From: Porphyrobacter sp.
GTDB lineage: Bacteria; Pseudomonadota; Alphaproteobacteria; Sphingomonadales; Sphingomonadaceae
DNA length: 11,955 nucleotides
Assembly: GCA_021732945.1 (NCBI GenBank)
Contig: JAKFWB010000364.1
Location: 1 to 11,955 of the forward strand
Reading direction: 5' to 3'
Positions 1 through 6,083 of the stretch are shown piece after piece. Both the position numbers and the translations under genes were made by a program. The notes under the pieces are model-generated. The model had not been told where the DNA came from. It saw nothing but the letters and a program-made list of their open reading frames with translations, and searched no databases. The number at the start of each line of letters is the position of its first letter. The stretch's first letter is position 1.

Positions 1-27
1 TGCGGATGGTGATTTAATGGCGGAAAT

Positions 28-1110
28 ATGATCAACACCCAAGTCCATGTCCGCAAATCCGCGCTGAACGAGGCTGAGTTAGTCGAACTGCCGCTAGCTC
101 CGCTTGCTGGTGGGGCGGTGCGGCTCGCTGTTGAAAGCTTCTCGGTCACGGCCAACAATATCACCTATGCGGTGGTTGGCGACGGGTTCAAATATTGGGA
201 CTTCTTCCCTGCGCCGGACGGGCTTGGGATCGTTCCGATGTGGGGCCATGCGCGGGTGATCGCCAGCAATAGCCCCGACATCGTTGTTGGGGAGCGGATC
301 TATGGATACCTGCCGATGGCCACCCATCTGGACGTCGTGCCGGGGCGGGTGACACCGGGTGGCTTTCTCGACACCACCGACTACCGCCAGCCGATGAGCC
401 CGGTCTACAACAGCTACACGCGCCTTGCATCCGATCCCGAGCATCACCCCGATCGCGAAGCCGAGCGGATGATTTTCGGCCCCTTGTTCCGCACCGGGTT
501 CCTGATCGAGTATTTCCTGCGGGGGCAAGACTGGTTCGGGGCGGAGCAGCTCGTTGTCACCAGCGCCTCGTCCAAGACAGCGATGGGGCTGGCGAGCGTC
601 GCGCGGCAATCATCGCCGGGCATCAAGCGCGTCGGATTGACCTCGCGGGGCAATGTCGGCTTTGTCGAAGCGACCGGGCTGTATGATGAAGTCGTTGCCT
701 ATGACGATCTGGAGCGTGTGCCGGTCCTGCGCAGCGTCAGCGTCGATTTCGCGGGCAATGCCGATGTATTGGCAGGGTTGCACCGCCATTTTGATGCTGC
801 ACTAGCCCATTCTGCGCTGGTCGGGATGACGCATATCGAGGCGCGCTCGACCTTCGGTGGCGGCGATCCGCTGCCCGGCCCCAAGCCCGTGCTTTTCTTC
901 GCGCCCGACCACGCTGTGGCGTTCTTCAAGGCACACGGGGCGGATGACGGCGGCAAGCTGGTGGCGGCGGCGTGGCACGAGTTCCTCAAGGCGACCGAGG
1001 GAACCGTCGCGATTGAGCTGCACGCCGGACTTGATTCCGCGCGAGAGGTGTTCCTCGCCATGCTGGCGGGCCAGATTGACCCGGCCAAGGGCATCGTGAT
1101 CGAACCCTAG
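28..1110 (+). CDS. DUF2855 family protein (MDR-like, unknown function)
   Basis: The 360-residue product matches the DUF2855 family, which is about this length and is distantly related to medium-chain dehydrogenases/reductases. Recognisable parts are an N-terminal GroES-like half with a TANNITY segment (41-47), a YWDFFPAP segment (56-63), and a VVGERIYGYLPMATH stretch (86-100). A conserved central block follows (DYRQPMSPVYNSYTR, about 118-132), then a Rossmann-like half with SASSKTA (179-185) where the dinucleotide-binding loop would lie. I see no clear catalytic zinc site. No substrate is established for the family, so a redox role is only inferred. The ATG is preceded by a weak purine-rich GGCGGAA. 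The gene converges on the amidohydrolase gene with 18 bases between the stop codons. Family assignment is fairly sure; function is unknown. Confidence 0.85.
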   Translation: MINTQVHVRKSALNEAELVELPLAPLAGGAVRLAVESFSVTANNITYAVVGDGFKYWDFFPAPDGLGIVPMWGHARVIASNSPDIVVGERIYGYLPMATHLDVVPGRVTPGGFLDTTDYRQPMSPVYNSYTRLASDPEHHPDREAERMIFGPLFRTGFLIEYFLRGQDWFGAEQLVVTSASSKTAMGLASVARQSSPGIKRVGLTSRGNVGFVEATGLYDEVVAYDDLERVPVLRSVSVDFAGNADVLAGLHRHFDAALAHSALVGMTHIEARSTFGGGDPLPGPKPVLFFAPDHAVAFFKAHGADDGGKLVAAAWHEFLKATEGTVAIELHAGLDSAREVFLAMLAGQIDPAKGIVIEP

Positions 1111-1128
1111 GCCGGGGTTACAGGAGGA

Positions 1129-2895
1129 TTACTCGGCCGCCTCGGCCAGAGCTATGCGCTGCGGTCCGCGGATCAACCCGCCGGGGACTGCGCCGGTCCA
1201 GGTGCCATTGCGGAAGGTCACGACGCCGCTTTTGATCGTCGCGACATAGCCATCCGCCTTCTGCAACAGCCGCTTGCCCCCTGCGGGCAGATCTAACGCC
1301 AGCCACGGCTTGCCGAGCTTCAGCGTGTCCATGTCGATGATATTGAGATCGGCGAGATAACCCGGCACGATCAAGCCGCGATCCTCCAGCCCGTAGAGCA
1401 CCGCCGTGTCGCGGCATTGGCGCTTGATCGCCTGTTCCAAACTGATCCTTGCCCCGCGCTTGCGGCTTTTCACCCAGTGTTCAAGCATGAAGGTAGGGGA
1501 GGCGGCATCGCAAATCGTGCCGCAATGTGCGCCGCCGTCCGACAGCGAATTCACCGTGTCGTCAGCATGCTGAAGGGGCACAAGAAAATCGAGATTGCCA
1601 TCGGCGTAGTTGAGGATTGGTAGGTAAATGAAACCCTTACCATCGTCGCTGCATAGCAGGTCATAGGCATATTCCTGCGGGCTTATTCCGGCCGCCGCGG
1701 CCCGGGCGTTGATGCTGGCCTTTGCCGCCGGTTCGTAATCGAAATCGGGGTCCATCTCGAATTGCAGCGTCCAGCCCATCGAGATCGCCATCACCACGCC
1801 GCCGATATCCTTGGGGGCGTCGGTATAATCATTGGGCTCGGCGAGGAGCTGCGCCTTGAACGCGGGATCGAGCAGCTTGGCCTTCTGCTCCTCCCACGGG
1901 AGCGCTTTGATCGCCGTCCAGCTCGGCCGGAAAGCGAAGGGATTCACCGTTCCCTGCCACGCCATGACGATGCCGTTGCCGCGCAGGGCGATCTGGGCAA
2001 CGATCTGGGCGCCATTGTCGTTCTGGGCGCGCATTTCAGCGATCTGTTCGCTAAGGCTAAGCTCCTTGGCGATGGATTGCAGCGCGGCGAAGGTGACGGG
2101 GATCTTCGCCTCCCGGCTGAGCTTGCCCATCCATTCAAACTCGTTCCACTCGCGCTTCAGATCGCTGGCCATCTCGAACACGGCATGACCGCCCGCTGCG
2201 GCAGCGCGGCCCATCGCTTTGCCGATCGCGATCAGCTCTTCAGCGGTGGCGGTGGTGCCGGGGACCAGTTCGCCGTCAACCGACTTGTGCAACACGGTCC
2301 GGGAGGTCGAAAAGCCCAAGGCTCCGGCGCGCACGCCTTCCTCGACGATGGCGGACATGGCGGCGATGTCCTCTGCGGTCGGAACGGCACCGGGCTGCTC
2401 CCGGTCACCCAGCACGTAAGCGCGCACCGCGCCATGGGGAACGTGAGTCCCGATATCGACAGTGCGCGGCAGCTTCTCAAGCGCATCGAGATATTCGGGG
2501 AAGGTTTCCCAATCCCAGGTCATGCCTTCGGACAGCGCCGTGCCGGGAATATCCTCGACCCCTTCCATCAGGCTGATCAGCCAATCGTGGCGATCTTGCT
2601 TGGCCGGGGCAAAGCCAACCCCGCAATTGCCCATCACCACGGTTGTCACCCCGTGCCAGCTTGATGGTGCCATTTCCTGATCCCAGGTGGCTTGCCCGTC
2701 ATAATGGGTGTGGATGTCGACAAAGCCGGGAGTGACAATCTGGCCCGCCGCATCAAATTCTTCAGGTGCAGAACCATCGACTTTGCCGACCGCAGCAATC
2801 AAACCGTCTTTCAGCGCGACATCGCCGACAAAGGCCGGAGCCCCGGTGCCATCGACGATTGTCCCCCCGCGAATGATCAGGTCATATTGCGCCAT
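1129..2895 (-). CDS. N-acyl-D-amino-acid deacylase-like amidohydrolase
   Basis: The 588-residue protein belongs to the metal-dependent amidohydrolase superfamily (Amidohydro_3, COG3653, D-aminoacylase-like). These are cytoplasmic TIM-barrel hydrolases that cleave N-acyl or cyclic amide bonds. It opens with the strand typical of the family ([18 protein letters not shown]). The metal motif HTHYDGQ is at 62-68 and NCGVG, with the D-aminoacylase-type cysteine, at 90-94. GFSTSR is at 194-199, His237 lies in GGHAVFEMA, and the catalytic-type aspartate is Asp453 in SDGGAH (452-457). The C-terminal [11 protein letters not shown] segment (511-521) restores the composite beta-sandwich. The second barrel histidine found in true D-aminoacylases seems to be replaced by PVTFAALQ (266-273), so the substrate is uncertain. 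The ATG at 2895 is chosen over an upstream TTG because GAGAGGA sits 5 bases before it. The gene is divergent from the lipoprotein gene. Confidence 0.9.
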   Translation of the reverse strand: MAQYDLIIRGGTIVDGTGAPAFVGDVALKDGLIAAVGKVDGSAPEEFDAAGQIVTPGFVDIHTHYDGQATWDQEMAPSSWHGVTTVVMGNCGVGFAPAKQDRHDWLISLMEGVEDIPGTALSEGMTWDWETFPEYLDALEKLPRTVDIGTHVPHGAVRAYVLGDREQPGAVPTAEDIAAMSAIVEEGVRAGALGFSTSRTVLHKSVDGELVPGTTATAEELIAIGKAMGRAAAAGGHAVFEMASDLKREWNEFEWMGKLSREAKIPVTFAALQSIAKELSLSEQIAEMRAQNDNGAQIVAQIALRGNGIVMAWQGTVNPFAFRPSWTAIKALPWEEQKAKLLDPAFKAQLLAEPNDYTDAPKDIGGVVMAISMGWTLQFEMDPDFDYEPAAKASINARAAAAGISPQEYAYDLLCSDDGKGFIYLPILNYADGNLDFLVPLQHADDTVNSLSDGGAHCGTICDAASPTFMLEHWVKSRKRGARISLEQAIKRQCRDTAVLYGLEDRGLIVPGYLADLNIIDMDTLKLGKPWLALDLPAGGKRLLQKADGYVATIKSGVVTFRNGTWTGAVPGGLIRGPQRIALAEAAE

Positions 2896-2900
2896 GCTGT

Positions 2901-2907
2901 TCCTCTC
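2901..2907 (-). promoter_or_regulatory. Ribosome binding site of the amidohydrolase gene
   Basis: On the minus strand GAGAGGA precedes the ATG at 2895 by 5 bases. This decides the start and excludes an 18-codon upstream extension that begins with a TTG codon. Confidence 0.7.
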
Positions 2908-2920
2908 CCTCTTGGCGCGG

Positions 2921-2949
2921 ATGATGTCGCAAAGCGCGGCCCCCTGCAA
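2921..2949 (-). promoter_or_regulatory. Possible sigma70-type promoter of the amidohydrolase gene
   Basis: On the minus strand TTGCAG (2949-2944) and CATCAT (2926-2921) are separated by 17 bases. They match the -35 and -10 consensus at 3 and 4 of 6 positions. Transcription would begin about 20 bases before the ATG, leaving room for the GAGAGGA ribosome binding site. The match is weak and could be chance. Confidence 0.25.
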
Positions 2950-2986
2950 GGGACGGGCGCGCAGGTTGGTATCGCAAGGAGAACAG

Positions 2987-3040
2987 ATGATAGTGTGTGG
3001 CCTGACGGCGGTGGTGCCATTGGCCGAAATGGGTGCTTAA
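2987..3040 (+). CDS. Possible 17-codon leader peptide upstream of the lipoprotein gene
   Basis: A short frame, MIVCGLTAVVPLAEMGA then TAA, starts at an ATG preceded by AAGGAG at a 5-base spacing (2976-2981). This is among the best Shine-Dalgarno sequences in the window. The stop codon lies within the left arm of an inverted repeat (3033-3058) that ends 7 bases before the lipoprotein ATG. That ATG has no visible Shine-Dalgarno of its own. The arrangement suggests a translated leader that controls access to the downstream start by coupling or by changing RNA folding. No run of one regulatory amino acid is present, so classical amino-acid attenuation is not indicated. It may be a chance ORF. Confidence 0.35.
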   Translation: MIVCGLTAVVPLAEMGA

Positions 3041-3058
3041 CCATAATGGTTTAAGCAC
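3033..3058 (+). repeat. Imperfect inverted repeat just upstream of the lipoprotein start
   Basis: GTGCTTAA (3033-3040) pairs with TTAAGCAC (3051-3058). The stem can continue with CC/GG inside, past a single bulged T. It is AT-richer than its surroundings. It could be an RNA hairpin in the lipoprotein 5' leader, overlapping the stop codon of the short leader ORF, or a DNA operator in the divergent spacer. Confidence 0.5.
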
Positions 3059-3065
3059 GCTGCCT

Positions 3066-4508
3066 ATGCGTAAGACCTCATTCAGTGTGATCGCACTTCT
3101 GGCCTGCACCCTGCCGGGCTGCGGCATGATTGAAGATATGGCTGTCGATTCTCTAGTCGAGCGGCTGAACGAGGAAGCGTCGGTCCAGAACGCCAAGGTC
3201 AAGATCGCGTTCGACCCTGCGCGCGAAACCATCATCACCGATAGCGCGCCCCATCTGGTGCGCGATTTTGCGCTGAATTACGCCCAGCGTCGGGAAGAAA
3301 CCGGTGCCGGTCGCCCTGAGGAGTTCGCCTCGTTCCGTATGGTTCGTTACCCCGGATGCAAAAAAGCGCGGCCCGAGGGCGACTTCAGTTACATTCTCGG
3401 TCCATCGATCAAGCCGGGTCTTTGCGACCTGCACATCTTTGCCGAGAAACCACCTGCCACTGCCCTGGCGACCGAGGTGGCATGGCATGACGTCGAAATC
3501 GATGGTTACACGATCCGGCGGAATGATCTGATCATCAAACGGCCCGATGGACGCAAGGCAACGCTGGTGTTCTATCCGGGTCGGTCGGAACTCGCCTTTA
3601 TGGCGACACCGCAAATCGCGGCGGCTTTGGGGTTGCAACCGCGCGGCAGCGATGTTTCGGGTGTGCCCGGTCCTGACGATGTTGACCGGCTGATCGCAGC
3701 CGCGACGTCCCAATCAGGCAGCTTCAAATATGCCTGGCTTGATGAATTGGCGCAGCGCGATCCCGCATCCACCCAAAACCTCTACCCATCGCTGTTTGCG
3801 TCGGCCGAAATCGGCAAGCGGGGTGAAGCTCTGACACGGCGGTTCGAATTGAAGGCGTCGCAGGCTGATATTGCAGGCTATTGGAAATTTATCGGCGACT
3901 TGCTGGCCCGGCTGCCCCAAGATGACTGGGTCCGCTACCGTGAGCGTATCGCCGGGGCGATGATGCGTGCGCCGCGTGAAGAAGTCCTCAACCAAAAGAA
4001 GCTGATCCATCGGATGACCGACATGGGCGCAGCTGCCGGGCCAGTGCTGGCGCGGGCCACCAGTGACGGGTTCGTCCATAACGAGATTGCGATCGCCATC
4101 TGCCGGGTCGGCGCGCCAGTCGCACCGCAGCTCGGCAAGACCCTGCTGGCGGACTGGAAATGGAGCAACTCACCGCAACTGATCGGTTTCGAGGAAAGGC
4201 GTCGTTGGCGCGAAAGAGGATGGCGCCGTGGTTGGCGCCGCGAACTCCGCCGTGAGGAATGGGAACGCTGCACCGAGCATGGCAAGAAGCACGGGCCACC
4301 AGCCAACATTGCTTTCAGTGCATGCTGGGCAATTCCTGAGTCCAGGCCAGACGCTTCGCCAACTTACTTGGCGCTGCGACGAATGGGATTGGGCACAGAG
4401 GCTGATGCGATGATGCGGCACCAATATTCGAAGCATTGGAAAAAGACCTATGCGTCAATCGGTCCAAGCTCATCCGCCAAGGTTTGCGGCGAAAGCGAAG
4501 AGATGTAA
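3066..4508 (+). CDS. Putative lipoprotein of unknown function
   Basis: I do not recognise the family of this 480-residue protein. It begins with a lipoprotein-type signal: a basic start (MRKTS), a short hydrophobic stretch (FSVIALLACTL), and LPGC with Cys19 as the likely lipidated residue. Pro at -2 is unusual for a lipobox. An envelope location is therefore inferred. The rest is soluble, with a mixed alpha/beta first half and a more helical second half from about residue 200. Residues 376-402 form an Arg/Trp-rich cluster with 12 Arg and 4 Trp in 27 positions. Several cysteines are present (for example 402), so disulfides are possible. The ATG at 3066 is preferred to an in-frame GTG at 3033 because it places the signal sequence at the N-terminus. 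It lacks an evident Shine-Dalgarno. The gene ends 6 bases from the convergent membrane protein gene. Confidence 0.7.
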   Translation: MRKTSFSVIALLACTLPGCGMIEDMAVDSLVERLNEEASVQNAKVKIAFDPARETIITDSAPHLVRDFALNYAQRREETGAGRPEEFASFRMVRYPGCKKARPEGDFSYILGPSIKPGLCDLHIFAEKPPATALATEVAWHDVEIDGYTIRRNDLIIKRPDGRKATLVFYPGRSELAFMATPQIAAALGLQPRGSDVSGVPGPDDVDRLIAAATSQSGSFKYAWLDELAQRDPASTQNLYPSLFASAEIGKRGEALTRRFELKASQADIAGYWKFIGDLLARLPQDDWVRYRERIAGAMMRAPREEVLNQKKLIHRMTDMGAAAGPVLARATSDGFVHNEIAIAICRVGAPVAPQLGKTLLADWKWSNSPQLIGFEERRRWRERGWRRGWRRELRREEWERCTEHGKKHGPPANIAFSACWAIPESRPDASPTYLALRRMGLGTEADAMMRHQYSKHWKKTYASIGPSSSAKVCGESEEM

Positions 4509-4514
4509 CTGAGC

Positions 4515-4910
4515 CTAACGTGCAAGCAGGGTCAGCGCCCCGATCCCGATAACGAACAGAACCAACCCGACAATCCCCAGAACAGCGCAGCCGAGCATAT
4601 CGATGATCAGCGGTCGCTTGCGCGGTCCCTTGGCTGGCAGCGGCGCCGCGCGCCAAGCTGCCACGATAATCCCTGCCAGAATCACGAATGCAGCCGGGAA
4701 GGCAATGTGGCCGCCGTCGGTGAAGGCGAGCGGCTGCTCGGCCAGCCCGACGATTGCAAGTAGAACCATCAAACAGGTGAAGAACGCAAAAAAGGCGATA
4801 AACAATTGTGCCAGACACGATCCGCGCGCGCGCCGGAACATCATGAACAACAGGATCGCAATTTCCGCAATTGTGCCGACAAAAAAGAAGGAGAGCAGTT
4901 GATCCGACAT
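4515..4910 (-). CDS. Small four-helix integral membrane protein, unknown function
   Basis: This 131-residue hydrophobic protein has four clear membrane segments, at about residues 5-25, 33-56, 68-86 and 105-129. Short charged loops separate them (FRRARGS at 25-31; KGPRKRP at 94-100). By the positive-inside rule both basic loops, and hence both termini on the opposite face, give a consistent four-helix topology in the inner membrane. I recognise no family motif. The ATG is not preceded by a good Shine-Dalgarno and lies inside the palindrome CCGACATGTCGG. The gene lies 155 bases downstream of phaZ on the same strand, beyond a strong hairpin, so it is probably transcribed separately. It converges on the lipoprotein gene. 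Confidence 0.65.
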   Translation of the reverse strand: MSDQLLSFFFVGTIAEIAILLFMMFRRARGSCLAQLFIAFFAFFTCLMVLLAIVGLAEQPLAFTDGGHIAFPAAFVILAGIIVAAWRAAPLPAKGPRKRPLIIDMLGCAVLGIVGLVLFVIGIGALTLLAR

Positions 4911-5013
4911 GTCGGCAGTCTAGCGAAAGATGGTTAACAATCGCTCCCAGGCAGAGTCGGGCAGGCATAACCCATCGCTCCGGAACAAAGGCGAGCAGGT
5001 TTAACCGACTGCT

Positions 5014-5046
5014 GGCGTCACCCCGGTTCGCATCGGGGGTGACGCC
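5014..5046 (-). terminator. Strong hairpin downstream of phaZ, probable terminator
   Basis: GGCGTCACCCC (5014-5024) and GGGGTGACGCC (5036-5046) are perfect 11-base complements around an 11-base loop. They lie 19 bases beyond the phaZ stop codon. No T-run follows on the minus strand, so this is either a weak intrinsic terminator or a 3' end-protecting hairpin for the phaC-phaZ message. Confidence 0.55.
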
Positions 5047-5065
5047 GCAGAGCCGGGGTGCGGGA

Positions 5066-5926
5066 TTATGCCGCTGCGCGTTTGGCTTGCTTCTCCGTTT
5101 CCGGCGCACCCAGAAATTCCCGGATCGCCGCCACGCTTTCATCGGCATGGGTCAGCAGGAACAGGTGCCCGCCACCCGCGAAGGTGATCAGCTGTGAATT
5201 GGGGATCATCGCCTTCAGGATCTTGCCGTTGATGACGGGGACGATCTGATCCTCCTCGCCCATCATGATCAGCGTCTGCTTCGACATGAAGGGCAGGGCA
5301 GGCAGGCTGGTCCAACCGAGCATGCACATCAGCTGATACATGTAGCCGCGCGGGCTAGGGGGCTTCAACCGGCTGATATGGCTGGACTTGTGGTCCTTGT
5401 TGCCGGTTTCGGTAAGCCCGCCGTAAAGCGTCTTGAAGTGCTTCGCCATGAATTCGGGATCGATGTAGCGGCGCGGGTCGGCCATTTTGGTGAAGGCGGC
5501 GGGGCTGCCCGGCACCATCACCATCCCCGGCGTGGTGGCGATCAGCGTCAGCCGCCGGGTGCGCCCGGGGTGCTGGATCGCAAAGTGCTGCGCCATAGCG
5601 CCGCCCCATGACACGCCCATCACGTCAACCTCATCCAGCCCAAAGCGATCGAGCAGTTGCGCCGCTGTCCAGCTCATCGTGAAGGGGTTGTAGGGGATCA
5701 AGGGATCGGGCGATTCGCCGGTGCCCGGCATGTCGAACATGATGAAGCCGCGTTCGGGCATCGCTGCCGCCAACGGGGCCACCGCTTCGATATTGGCGCC
5801 GATGCCGTTGAAGAACAAAATCGGCAAGTGATCGGAGGGCGTATCGAGCCGCCAGGTCGCAGTCCGTAGCGTCCGGCCGCCCACTTGCTCCATCGAGACG
5901 ACCGCGTCGTCCATGGGATTTGTCAC
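5066..5926 (-). CDS. phaZ: Intracellular poly(3-hydroxyalkanoate) depolymerase, alpha/beta hydrolase
   Basis: The product hydrolyses stored PHA granules to hydroxyacids in the cytoplasm. It matches the intracellular mcl-PHA depolymerase family of Pseudomonas in length (286 residues against about 283) and in conserved blocks: FFNGIGAN (38-45), DMPGTGESP (65-73), the nucleophile elbow GVSWGG (104-109, Ser106), VMVPG (136-140), PRRYIDPE (151-158), MLGWTSLPAL (202-211) and GGHLFLLT (252-259). The catalytic triad is read as Ser106, Asp226 and His254. The start is ambiguous. A GTG at 5926 has AAAGGA 9 bases upstream, while an ATG at 5914 has AGGTGA 8 bases upstream and would make the nucleophile Ser102. 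The gene lies 157 bases downstream of phaC on the same strand, which supports a role in PHA turnover. The C-terminus ends in an Ala/Lys-rich tail. Confidence 0.88.
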   Translation of the reverse strand: MTNPMDDAVVSMEQVGGRTLRTATWRLDTPSDHLPILFFNGIGANIEAVAPLAAAMPERGFIMFDMPGTGESPDPLIPYNPFTMSWTAAQLLDRFGLDEVDVMGVSWGGAMAQHFAIQHPGRTRRLTLIATTPGMVMVPGSPAAFTKMADPRRYIDPEFMAKHFKTLYGGLTETGNKDHKSSHISRLKPPSPRGYMYQLMCMLGWTSLPALPFMSKQTLIMMGEEDQIVPVINGKILKAMIPNSQLITFAGGGHLFLLTHADESVAAIREFLGAPETEKQAKRAAA

Positions 5927-5990
5927 CTATTCACGTCCTTTCTAGCGCTCCCGCGAGGGGCTTTCTCACCCCCCGAAATAAGGGCGGGTT

Positions 5991-6024
5991 GGGCGCGCAC
6001 GTCGATCCCTAAACGCGCGCGCCC
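5991..6024 (-). repeat. Inverted repeat in the phaC-phaZ spacer
   Basis: GGGCGCGC (5991-5998) and GCGCGCCC (6017-6024) are 8-base perfect complements separated by 18 bases. They lie about 65 bases before the phaZ start on the message strand. The feature may be an RNA stem that modulates phaZ expression or the stability of the upstream phaC message. Confidence 0.4.
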
Positions 6025-6030
6025 ACAAAT

Positions 6031-6046
6031 TTGCGCAAGCTTGCAA
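6031..6046. promoter_or_regulatory. Overlapping palindromes in the phaC-phaZ spacer, possible operator
   Basis: Two perfect palindromes overlap here: TTGCGCAA (6031-6038) and GCAAGCTTGC (6035-6044). The GCAAGC/GCTTGC half-sites are the same as those in the long inverted repeat upstream of phaC (7878-7913). A shared regulator of phaC and phaZ is inferred from this. No regulator gene is present in the window. Confidence 0.35.
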
Positions 6047-6062
6047 CTACCCACCGGGGTAG
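6047..6062 (-). repeat. Short hairpin immediately downstream of phaC
   Basis: CTACCC (6047-6052) and GGGTAG (6057-6062) form a 6-base stem with a 4-base loop, 21 bases after the phaC stop codon. No T-run follows on the minus strand, so it may cause partial termination or processing between phaC and phaZ rather than full termination. Confidence 0.4.
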
Positions 6063-6083
6063 CCCCTGCGCTGCACCGCAATA

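Noticed and set aside
1..27. Tail of an upstream gene at the window edge
   Set aside because: The stretch is too short to tell; stop codons occur, but no coding signal can be supported.
1111..1128. Terminator between the convergent DUF2855 and amidohydrolase genes
   Set aside because: The 18-base gap shows no stem-loop of useful length.
1762..2664. 300-codon open frame on the plus strand
   Set aside because: It lies opposite the well-conserved amidohydrolase gene, and its His/Gly/Arg-rich product matches no family I know. It is a high-GC antisense frame.
3033..3065. GTG start of the lipoprotein gene 11 codons upstream
   Set aside because: It would bury the lipoprotein signal, lacks a Shine-Dalgarno, and lies on the inverted repeat. 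The ATG at 3066 gives a proper signal sequence.
4315..5148. 277-codon open frame on the minus strand
   Set aside because: It overlaps the convincing membrane protein gene in another frame, part of phaZ and the lipoprotein gene end. Its Arg/Cys-rich product looks non-coding.
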